Source: Taxillus chinensis
Lineage: Eukaryota; Streptophyta; Magnoliopsida; Santalales; Loranthaceae
DNA: 64,000 nt
Direction: 5' to 3'
Assembly: GCA_023512835.1 (NCBI GenBank)
Contig: CM042088.1
Coordinates: forward strand, 59,517,579 to 59,581,578
Shown here: positions 34,702 through 44,796 of the stretch, piece by piece
Layout: every line of letters starts with the position of its first letter
How positions within the stretch are numbered: position 1 is the first letter of the stretch
Made by a program: the position numbers and the translations under genes
Notes under the pieces: generated by a model
What the model was told of the DNA's origin: nothing
Databases searched by the model: none
What the model saw: only the letters and a program-made list of their open reading frames with translations

Positions 34702-36663
34702 CGGGGTGAATAGACTTTCTTTGATTTGCGGAAGCTAGACTATTAGCTGGTTTATACTTCTTCTGGGGATAACTATGATGAAAGTATTAATGGAGAAGAT
34801 GACAGTAGTAATGTGAGTGATAATGTGAGTCGTAATGAGCTATTAGACAAATCTGAGATGGGAGTAAATGCTCTTTGCTGAACAGATCTCAGATGTAACA
34901 CGAATGAACTGTGATAGTTTGGATTGTGGGAGACAATGCGGAGATTAGACTCGATGATTGTGCTGGAACTTTGATGAATAAGAGTTTGTGATTAATCAAT
35001 AGGCTTGTTTTTGTTCTCGGTCAATGTGGCACATAGCACTTGGAAGTTCTCTCTCAGGGTCTCTCTCTCTCTAGTGTTAGAACTCTTATTAAATAATGCA
35101 AAAAAGATTTTTCTTTATGGTTATTTCAGAATCATATATCTTGTGTTCTGTGTAATCCATGCTTTCTGAGAGAGGTTAGACTCAGGTTTTTGTCATTAAG
35201 TGTGTGAGAGAGATATATTTTAAGGTTCAAGTGTTGTGCGTCTTGTTGTCCATCCTGACAAACTGACTTCCAGCCACTGAAAATGCAGGATGACAGGGGA
35301 TGGGTTGATCTGCTCTGATTTGCAGATCAAATTCTCATACTGCGTATTGCATGCAGTCAATCTTGGCCGTTTATTCGTGGATGGTAGTTGGCAGTAATTA
35401 ATGCGATATTAAATGCGCTCAGCAGCTTAGAATAGTGTAGGCTTTCTGTACAACTCCTAGCTGATGATATCGCTAAGTTAATATACTTAGGGTTGCACGT
35501 TTGCCTTGAAGGTGGATGCCTCGTAGGTTTGGTGACTCGAAGATTTTGAGTACAGCCTATAGAAGTTGCGGAAGTTGACTTCAGGCTTTACAGCATTAAT
35601 TTCTGCAAGTCTACGACTCATATATCTTCAAGTCTTCGAGGCTAGAGTTCAGGTTAGGTTAGCTCTTTTGTGTCATTCTATTAACCGTATGTCTACGACT
35701 CTCCTAATGCCTCTTAGAGTGACTTCTTTGTAGTGCATCTAATCTATCTGTTGTTATAGCTGCAAGTCTACGACCCCAACTTTGTGAGTCTACGACCCTC
35801 GCTCTGCGGGTCTACGACCTTTGGGTCTCTCAGTTTACTTTACTTGACTAAGAGGCTCTTTGGCTCTACGAGTCTTCGACCATGAAAATCTTCGACTCTA
35901 AGAGTCTTAGACTTCTCATTTCTTCCTTAGTCTTTCGCAATTGCTCATGAACTAAGTCTCCGTATTCTTCGAGTCTTTGACTCTACGGCTACGATCCTTC
36001 AGCTATAACTCTCGGCCTCCAAGATCTCCGAATCTGTAAGTCTGGCAATTTCTTTAGAATAATTGTATCCCTTGAGTCTACAACTCTACGACCCTTAAGT
36101 CTACGACTCTATAACCCTTGAGTCTACGACTCTACGACCCTTGAGTTATAGTTTCATTTGTTTGCTAGTCTTTATGGCATCGACTCTTCAACCTTTGACC
36201 TACGAGTCTGCGAGTCCTATTATCTTAACAGTATTCTAAGGCTTCGACTCTACGACCCTGGAGTCTACGAGTTTACTTTACGTTCTGTTAATTGACTTAG
36301 GCGCTCTTAAGGACTCCACAGTTCTACGGGCTTCGAGTCTTCGAGTCATTCAAAGTTGGTTACTATTCTTTAGAATTCTTCGACTTTACGAGTCTCTGAA
36401 TTTATTTACGCTTGCAGTAACTCTCTCTTTTTCGCACTTCAACTCTACGACCTTCAACCCTGGATCTACGAGTCGCAATGTGTTCTATCATAATTTTGCT
36501 TCGTGTCTCCAGACCCTACGAGTCTACGCGCCTCTCGCCAATATGTCCTGTGACAGTTCTACTTCTACGAACTTTGACTCTCCGACCCTACGATCTTCAG
36601 ATCTTTGAGTCTCTAGACTTAGACTGTATTTTGGCAGCTTTATCAAATCCTATATTTCCAACA
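34667..36663 (-). mobile_element. Solo copia LTR in copia-P, TSD CTTTG
   Basis: It starts TGTAGGTCCCAAAG and ends ATATTTCCAACA; on the minus strand this is TGTTGGAAATAT...CA, a standard copia LTR outline. Perfect CTTTG repeats lie at 34662-34666 and 36664-36668. It is 1997 bp with no coding content. The right half is filled by TCTACGA-type repeats. It shares the gggggtgaat block with the copia-1 and copia-Q LTRs but is a distinct family. Confidence 0.9.
35560..36640. repeat. TCTACGAC/TCTTCGAG minisatellite in copia LTR
   Basis: Short words such as GAGTCTACGACTCTACGACC recur irregularly; the clearest tandem run is 36070-36145 with a period of about 24-30 bp. The same words fill 30830-31050, 48350-48735, 50690-50800 and, in reverse complement, 54340-54640, always inside copia LTRs. 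Confidence 0.85.
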
Positions 36664-36668
36664 CTTTG

Positions 36669-37101
36669 CAATTTACAAGCCTTCTCATATTCTTCTAATT
36701 GAGATGTCCTACTCTTCTATGCCAGAGTTCATTTTCTTCTACCTTTGTTATATAACAGCTGTAGTCTTGTTCTTATATATTATATACAAGTCTTCATCTG
36801 TCCTTCTTCTAGTCTTCATCACTTTATGACCTGCATCACACAGCTGACTGACGGATACTAGATTGTACTTCAATCCTTCAACCTGAAAAATATCCTTTAG
36901 TTTATTATTTTCCCATTTGGAAGATCCTAGCCCCTTGATTTTTAGAGAGCTATCATTGCCAAATCTTACTTTGCCAGATTTGTTCTTGTTCACTTCTAAC
37001 AACTTTTTTAGGTCACCTGTTATGCGACCACAATAACCACTATGAAGGATCCATTATTTATCCTTGATGTCTAATTTCAAAGTAATCTCAACAATATGAG
37101 T
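36669..37101 (-). pseudogene. Copia-P protease and GAG-pre-integrase
   Basis: The frame 37002-36748 encodes NKSGKVRFGNDSSLKIKGLG and VEGLKYNLVSVSQLCDAGH. Upstream, up to 37101, the protease segment is present but its active site is changed: the DSGCSGH of copia-Q reads HSGYCG, and a TAA stop lies just before. It continues copia-P gag at 23243-23717 after removal of X and inversion of the segment; the codons on the two sides of X match the uninterrupted copia-1. Confidence 0.85.
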
Positions 37102-37106
37102 CACTT

Positions 37107-38522
37107 TGAAATAGAATGCTGTCACATAGGCACTTCAAATAAAATTTAAACTAAGTATAACATAGGGCTAACTTAGGCCGTTCACTAACCGGAGGACTTA
37201 TAAAATTTAATTCAACTTATGTTTCAAGAAAAATATAGAAAAGCTAAGTTAGAGAATTGAGAAGGATTTTGTGTGAAATTAAAATAAAATTAAATATATA
37301 AAGAAAATCAATTAACTGAAGATGCAATTGATTTAACCTCTTACTTCAATTATTATTTATCATTATCTTCTAAAAATACAATAACATATTTAAGACCTCA
37401 TAATTCAATTTAACCAAAACTCCATGATTATAATTAAATTATGAATTCGCACTAGAAATCAGACATGAACTCGTACCAATCTTAGGAATGATTATGTTTT
37501 GCATTTGGAAGACAAAATCAAAGTCTACAAATAATAATATTCACACCTAAAATTTATTAATCGCAACCGCAAATTAATCACAATTAAAAATCTTGCTTTA
37601 AACAATCCACAATTAATTGCAATCGTAAATTGATTAAAAAGAATTTAAAATAGATAGAGGAATGAATTGCAAACATAACACATAAATAAATTATTAAGAT
37701 AAAAAACTAAGATTCAAAATAACAACTGAAGTTTGAAGCTAAATCAAATAGCGAAAATTAATTCATAGAAAATAAAATACAGTAATAGTTTTGCAATGTC
37801 GCACTGCCTTCTTTTCTCTCTTTTGCTCCACCTTGTACTGGCCATCAACATGAATTAGCCATACAGTAATTGAAAAGTTGTGCGGCGCTATGGTCTGGAC
37901 TATGGAAGCCGATGGAGAGATGGTGTTGAATGGGCATGCCCGATTGGGACGTCTTCCTTCTCATCCTCTCTCGTGTAGTGTATATAGGCTATCAAGTTTC
38001 TTTTTCTCCTTATATAAACACATGGTCCCACTCCATTTAATGCATGTTGCCAATCATGGAATAAGAACCTTCCTCTTTTTTTTTCATGCAAAAATCTCGC
38101 TTTCCTTTTCTCACAGACTTTCACGCCATCAACCATGCATGGCTCACCAGTAAAGATGTCAATTTATATTTCTTTGCAATATTAATGCTGCCTCCACAAT
38201 TTAAAAAGCCCAAATCACGTAAAATACTCCTTCTAAATTCAGTAATGAATTTCAACCTCTCTCTTCTTTATGATAAGCCCACCAATATTAATTATCAAAT
38301 GTCAACATACATAAATCTAATTCACAGTTGCCTTCGTAGAGAATGAACAATAATTTAGCGCATTGCAACAACACAAATATACATATAGAGAGGCAAAATT
38401 CTTCTACAAATTAAATTATTTTTGATCACAAAATAAAATTACAAGTTAGATTAATGAATTGATATTAAAATTGAAATATATAAATTAACAATAAAAGTTC
38501 ATCAAAATTAATATGAATCATA
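37107..38522 (-). mobile_element. Solo LTR X, right piece
   Basis: It begins TGAAATAGAATGC after CACTT (37102-37106) and ends at the CAAAA junction with Athila-2. On the minus strand it would end CTATTTCA followed by AAGTG, which matches the duplication beside the left piece at 23713-23717. It is AT-rich, without coding sequence, and has a TATA-like TATATAGG near 37980. It resembles a gypsy LTR in composition, but its lineage is not clear. Confidence 0.8.
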
Positions 38523-38527
38523 CAAAA

Positions 38528-39718
38528 GGAGTTATATTTGGGAGAAACCCTTATTATTCAAGATTTGTGCTGATGGTTTAATCAGGAGGTGTATTCCAGA
38601 GGATGAAATGACTAGTATTATTGATCATTGTCACACTAAAGAATGTGGAGGTCATATGGGACCATCTATAACAGCAGCAAAAGTTCTTCAAGCTGGTTTC
38701 TTTTGGCCCACATTGTTTCATGACACAAGAAGCTTTGTGCAAGCTTATGAGCAGTGCCAAAAATCTGGAAATTTGATAAGAGATGAGATGCCCTTGACAA
38801 ACATTTTGGAAGTGGAATTGTTTGATGTTTGGGGAATAGATTTTATGGACCTCTTTCCCTCATCTTACAAGAACCAATATATTATAGTGGCAGTTGACTA
38901 TGTGTCAAAGTGGGTGGAAGCCATAGCCACCCAAACCAATGATTCAAGAGTGGTACTAAAGTTTCTTAAAAAGAATATTGTTACCAGATTTGGAGTACCC
39001 AGGGCACTAGTTAGTGATGGAGGAAGCCACTTTTGTAATAAGTTTATTGAAAAGCTATTGAGAAAGTATGGAGTTCATCATAGAATCACTACTCCATACC
39101 ATCCTCAGGCCAATGGACAAGTTGAAATATCAAACAGAGAGATAAAGAGAATTCTTGAGAGAACAGTCAACTTGTCTAGGAAGGAATGGGCCAACAAATT
39201 GGATAATGCATTATGGGCATATAGAACAGCTTTCAAAACCCCATTGGGTACATCACTTTTCAAATTGGTTTTTGGAAAAGCATGTCACTTACCTGTGGAA
39301 CTCGAGTATAAGGCCTATTGGGCCACACACTTCTTGAATTTTGATGCTCAAAAATCAGGTGAGTCCAGACTGATGCAATTAAATGAGATTGAAGAATTTA
39401 GATTGCATGCATATGAAAATGCAAAAATCTACAAGGAGAAGACTAAGAGATGGCATTATAAGCATCTTCATCCTAAACAGTTTATAGAAGGTCAGAAAGT
39501 TTTGTTGTATAATTCTCAATTGAAACTTTTTCCTGGAAAACTGAAGAATAAGTGGTCTAGTCCTTTTGTGGTTAAAAAAAAGTTTTTGAGAAAGGTGGAG
39601 TACTTATTCAACAGGATAATTCTCCAGCATTCACGATTAATGGTCATAGATTGAAGCTTTTGTGGAATTAGCAGGAGTTAAGGAACTTCTTTACCTTGCT
39701 CCAGTTTCAACTTAATCA
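38528..39718 (+). pseudogene. Athila-2 integrase (5' end moved by inversion)
   Basis: The reading frame is open from the inversion joint. It encodes the HHCC domain (CHTKECGGH, and YEQCQ in which the first Cys is Tyr) and a complete catalytic triad: Asp in WGIDFMDLF, Asp in VSDGGSHF, Glu in [11 protein letters not shown]. The C-terminal part has [15 protein letters not shown] and [15 protein letters not shown]. One extra base in an A run near 39571-39578 shifts the frame just before the end, which is at about 39715. Apart from the lost Cys and this shift it is well preserved. Confidence 0.92.
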
Positions 39719-40190
39719 AGGATGAATGTCTAGCTACTGACATTAAATGCAGCGCTTTCGGGAGGCAACCCGAGTTAGTTGTGAATATTTGTTTGTTAAT
39801 TTGAGTTTTATCATCTTCAAATAAAGAGCCCAAGGATTGGTGTAGTTGAAGGAAGTAGATGTCGAAGTTTAGATTAAAATTAGCAGATTCTGGCGAAGTG
39901 GTCATTTGAAAATGTGAAATAACCAAATTGACATGACCAAGCTATTTGAAATGACCAAGGCCTCCCGAGAGTTCAGTTATTTAAATTTTAATTAACTAAA
40001 TCAGTTGACCAAAGGCTTCATTTTAAAAGGGGTGCCGATCTGTCAGCCATACTTCTCTCGCACGTATCTATCATTGCAATCCCTAATTTCGCGTTTCCAG
40101 TTCCATTCTACCTTATCGCGAATCTTGTTGGATCAACATCGACTTCGGCCAAGCATTTAAATTCGATTGTTCTTCACTAAGACTAAAGCC
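39719..40190 (+). other. Spacer between Athila-2 integrase and ORF3, with conserved box
   Basis: Noncoding. The box GCGCTTTCGGGAGGCAACCC is at 39752-39771, matching the box after the Athila-1 integrase at 4652-4673. The remainder contains repeated CATTTGAAAATG-like and GACCAA words. I do not see a TATA box as clear as the one before the Athila-1 ORF3. Confidence 0.6.
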
Positions 40191-42299
40191 ATGGCAAAGT
40201 CGAGTTCAAACGACCACCCCAACCGCTCAAATGTCAGGGAGGTGACACCCGGACTGGTATTCCCGTGGGAGTTGCTAAAGAACTCTAACATCTCGTGGGC
40301 AGCTAATGTGCGAAGAATACTCGAACAGCAGAATCTAAACAAGGTATGCAGTGACCCTTGTCCTCTGTTAATGGAATTTGCAGAAGATTTTTACAATAAC
40401 ATAAAAATAGAGGAGAATTGCTTGGCATCCAAGGTTGGGGGTAAGACAATAGTTGTGTTTGCTGCTAATATTAGGAAAACCTTTAATTTTCCTAATAAGT
40501 GCTGTTCTTTACCAACCCTAACTAAATAAGAGTTTAGTAAAGCACTCAATTATTCTAAACCCAAGGGGAATGTGAAGAGGTATCATAAGAAAATAGGGTT
40601 TACAAGATATTTGAGATTTTTAGCTATTCTTTTCAGCCGGTGTGTGTTCTCCCAGATGATAGGAATCAATGCAGTGCCCATAGCACATTTGCAGTGCATG
40701 TACAGTATCAAGGTTAAACTGTCAATAGATTGGAGAGATGATCTTCCAGCAGTGGAAGAAGACAGTTGACAAGAGGGGTTATGTGAGAATTTTAACAAAA
40801 GTTGTGCAGAAATGCTACCCTAGCATGTATAAGACTGCCTCTAAGACCCCTTACCCAAACAACTTGACCATAAGATGCATAACAGAGGAAGGGACTATTG
40901 CTGTAAAATTAGTAGGACCAATGTTTCACAGAGTCAAGCAAGCCTCTCCTACAAAGGGTGATTCAACCCTCCCATTTCAGATTTCTTCAGTTGAGGAGGA
41001 AGAGCCTGCAGAAGGAAGTGCAGAAGAAAATATGAAAGGATTTGAGCAATCTTCACAAAAGGTTCAAGAGGATGCAATGGGAAGTTCCAAGATAGAAGCT
41101 GCATTACTTAAGCTTCAAAGAGATGTCAAGGCAACTTATGAGAATCATATGCAATAAATTTCAGAATTACTAACAATGGTGCAACAAGACAAGAAGGAAT
41201 CAACAAAGGCTCAGACTGCAACAGAAAAAGGACAACAGAAATCTGAAGAAGAAGTAGCTTCTACTCATAAGGCCACACCAGAACCATCTGCTGAGAAGCA
41301 GAAATTTGAAGAGGAAGAAGAGGTAGAGAGAGACCCATCTCCATTGGCAGTGTAGAAGTATGCACCGTTTGAAATCAAAAGTATTGAGCATCCTGCAAGT
41401 GCTATTCAAAAATGCCAAAAGAGAACCAAAGGTCCAACAATAAGAGCTCAAACAAGGTCTCAAAAGAAGAGGAAGACAGAACCATCAATGAACTTTGAGA
41501 AGACTCCTCTATGGTCTATGTTGGATATTTTTGTAACCCCTAAAATGACTTTGAAGGAGTCTATGGAAGAGTATCTTGAGTTCAGAAATTCTGGAAGGGA
41601 GGATTGGCGCACAACTGGCTCACCACAGCTCTTTGTACCGAAAGATTTGAATAGATTGGTAGGTGTGAGAACTTGGTTCGCATTAGTAGACTTGAGCAAT
41701 TTCATTTTTGCTCTAAGGAATGCAGTGAAAGCTGAACCAGATGTCTTTGAACATGGTAAAGATTGTGACATCCTGCCATTATTCACTAATGCTCATGCTC
41801 CAGAACCAAGTGAATTTGCTACTTATATGATTGGGAATGAAGAGGGTTTTAGAGCATGGAGTGATTTGAAGGCTGTGTTGATACTTATCCATATTTCACA
41901 GCACTACATTCTGTTGAAGTATACAATGGGAGAAAGTGTTATTCAGGTTTTTGATTCATTGTCCACTAGCAATTCAAACAGAATGGCTGCGTTAACACTG
42001 GGATAGGAGAAACTATTCATCAAGCGATGAAAATTGCAGAAGTTTACACCCATTTTGGTCTCAAAGAGCCTGAGCAGCCATTACCATTTGTAGTTCAACC
42101 CACACCTTTACAACTTGACAATGCAAGCTGTAGGCCGTTTGTCTATTATTACTTAACAGCATGTATGCAAGCACATGGGGGTGTATGGACAGCCCCAACC
42201 TCAAATCCTGTACCTGTAATGGTCCTTCAAGAGCTGGTTGCCCAAATGATCTATTTTTATAGTGAACCAGCCTTCCCTCGAAAGAAGAAAGAGGTTTGA
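40191..42299 (+). pseudogene. Athila-2 ORF3 with Ulp1/C48-like protease signature
   Basis: The likely start is ATG at 40191 (MAKSSSNDHPNRSN). The N-terminal part, to about 40740, resembles the Athila-1 ORF3 domain. A Lys/Glu-rich middle follows (41000-41480), then a C-terminal domain with features of Ulp1-type cysteine proteases. His is at 41902 (SQHYILLKY), Asp at 41953 (VFDSL, 17 residues later, the Ulp1 spacing), Gln at 42111 and Cys at 42129 (QLDNASCRPFVYYYL, six residues apart, as in Ulp1). Stops at 40527, 41155 and 41353 and frameshifts near 40745 and 41998 make it a pseudogene. Ulp1 enzymes cleave SUMO-like proteins; the role here is unknown. Confidence 0.65.
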
Positions 42300-43465
42300 A
42301 CACTTGTCCTTTTGTGCAATTCTTTGAGAATATGCAAAACTCCAAGTGTGGAGTTGTTTGTAAAGATACAATGGGATTAATGTTGTTATGTGTTTCATAT
42401 ATGAGATTTTGTTCTATTGTAAAAGGAGTTGCATGATTAAAAGATGAATGCATAAGGAAGATTCTTGAAATGTTTATTGCAGCATGTAAAGGAATGAAAT
42501 GTTTAGAAAAAGTGGTTTATTTAGTAATTTTATGCATGTAATCTATGTACTTGGAATGATATCATCATGTGTTTGAACAATGGTCTGGATCTCTAATGAG
42601 TTGATAACATCTGAACAAAAACTTAATTCCTTGAATGAGTGAGAACACAACATTTGAGAGCCATACATTTTGATGAGTGTTCATTTCATGGAATATAAAT
42701 TTGGACAAGTTTTTCTATAGTTCTACTTGGTGATTGGGTTTGTTGGAATGGTGGAGTTGGAGTTATAGCCATTTGTCTTAATAGAATACAATGTTCCAGT
42801 TTGTATAGAATGTTGTCAAGAATGTGTGTTAGAGATGGTACATTTCTTGTATAGAAAGTTTGTAAAGAATGTTGTGCATTAAAAAAAGAAAGAAAAGTTA
42901 TGGACTGTAGAGATATATAACCCATCAAGAAAAATCTTGTAAGGTTATATAGACTACTACAGCATAAAAAAATGTACAGTTGAATGTTTGCAATATGTTG
43001 TACATAGAATTCTCTTGCAGGTAGAGATGAAATAGAGTGTGTTGGGCATTGTTACTTCTATATCAATGTGGTTTATGGAAAAAACTAATTGGGCTATGGA
43101 ATGATGGCTGAATCACCAAAAGGAGCTAGGAAAACACTTGCTTAGGTTTAATTCCATGAAGAATTGAGAGAGAGTGAAGTAAGATTACTTATGAGTGAGG
43201 CTGCTTTGCTCATTTTAAGAGTGCAAGGAATTAAGAAATTGTCAGAAGGTTATATATTCAATTGTTTCTTAGCCTTAGTAATGAGAACACATGATTGTTG
43301 GACCAAAAATACTAGATTTTATGCATGATATGAAAAGTTAAGTCATTGTTATTTATGAATGTTTCATTCTTTCACATGTTCTGATATTCAAATCGATGTC
43401 TTACTTTTGCTATGCTTCATTATTCTAATTGCCTCAGGACGAGCAAGTTCTAAGTGTGGAGTTAT
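42300..43465 (+). other. Athila-2 3' untranslated region
   Basis: About 1.2 kb without coding potential between ORF3 and the 3' LTR. The phrase aagtgtggagtt occurs near 42344 and again directly before the LTR (43451-43463), after GGACGAGCAAG. This GA-rich end is the likely polypurine-tract position of the element. Confidence 0.6.
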
Positions 43466-44791
43466 TGTTAGGGGGGTTTTTCAAACTTATTTAGTGTCAA
43501 ATGAAGGAGAATTATTGAGAAAAGATCACATTTTTAACTTCATTTTGATGTATTTGATTGATTAATGAGCTAACCCCCTAACATAGTAGCAATAGATCCT
43601 TTTGTGGTGTTTTTGTTGTCTTTGAATGGAAAACAGGCCAAGTACAAGATCCAAAGAAAGAAGGAAGGAGCAAGGGACAATCTCCACTATGGTCATTTCA
43701 AATTTGAAATGACCACAAAGAAATGATGGAGCCAATTGAGATTACCAAAAGCTCCCGAGAGCTTGGTCATGTGAAACGGTCATTTGAAATTTCAATTGAT
43801 CAAATGACTCGACCATGAGCAATTTCTGCACGACGTAACCTGTAGACCCACGTAACTCCTTCAAATACCACTTGTACAGCCTAGATCTCTTCATTAAAGG
43901 ATCTGACGACTCTCCATCAACCATTTTGAGAGGGAAAGAACTTCAAATTAATGGAGGGAACGGTTATTGATGGTTGGATGATTCTCACACGCGGGAATGG
44001 TTCTAAAAAGGGGAAATTGATGTAATTTGGGGGCATCGTGAAATTAGGGAGAGAGAGAGAGGAATCGTTTGGGCTTCTATGGCAAGAACAATTATTTTGT
44101 TTATCACTATGGTAGCTTAAACCTCCATGGGAGGAGGATGGATATTGATGTAAGCCTTTAATTTCTTTTATTTTGGTATGTTAATTTAAATTTACTTTTG
44201 TGTTTATCAAGTCTCTTGAATTTACATGTGAGAATTAGGTTTGACCATCTTAATTCTTGTTTAAAGTTATTCAATTATGGATCGAAAGAAGACATTGATA
44301 ACCGGATAGTTAAGAGATTTGACTTGTAAAGATTATAATTTGCGAAAGCCAGTAATCTTGCTTGTAACCTAGTTAAGGTTGGTGTGATGTCAATCTACAC
44401 TCAAACAACTTGAGCTCTTAATGGGTTGCCCGTTCCCCAAGCTAAGGTATACACACGGCTAGATCACTCGAAAGAGGCTAGTACATGCAAAGGTGTTGGG
44501 TTTTAAACAAAAAGGGAAAGTTTGAATTAATATGCCTTAAGAACAAGAGATTAATTAATTACATTAATTGAAATCGAAATCCCTATTTCTCCCATAAGAT
44601 CATTTACATTTTCTTTATTTATTTAAATTGCAAACATTTAAATTACAATTGTTACAAACCAATCTTCAATTTACATCATGGAGTTACAAAATGAACTTTA
44701 TACATAACCACCTTCCCTGTGGGTTCGACATCCGGACTTTGAGTCCACTTTATTACTTGTAACAATCCGTACGCTTGCGGAATTGCTAACA
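43466..44791 (+). mobile_element. 3' LTR of Athila-2
   Basis: It begins TGTTAGGGGGGTTTT and ends GCTAACA, 1326 bp, and matches 28296-29604 in reverse complement. The next five bases (44792-44796) are ATGAT, while the duplication inferred from the other end would give ATCAT here, so the TSD has one changed base. It is followed directly by copia-Q protease coding sequence on the minus strand. Confidence 0.92.
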
Positions 44792-44796
44792 ATGAT

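Larger units (their letters stand above)
23832..38527. other. Inverted segment of about 14.7 kb
   Basis: At the left edge X (plus) meets Athila-2 (minus). At the right edge X (minus) meets Athila-2 (plus). Inverting the segment makes both elements complete. X is then about 1535 bp with AAGTG on both sides. Athila-2 is then about 12.0 kb with LTRs at both ends, and its RNase H-integrase reading frame is continuous. Copia-P and copia-Q also become continuous. Both junctions contain TTTTG on one strand (23832-23836; CAAAA at 38523-38527). Confidence 0.85.

Noticed and set aside
37878..38346. ORFs of 78-91 codons near 37.9-38.3 kb, possible host gene
   Set aside because: They lie inside solo LTR X on both strands, with no recognisable motif.
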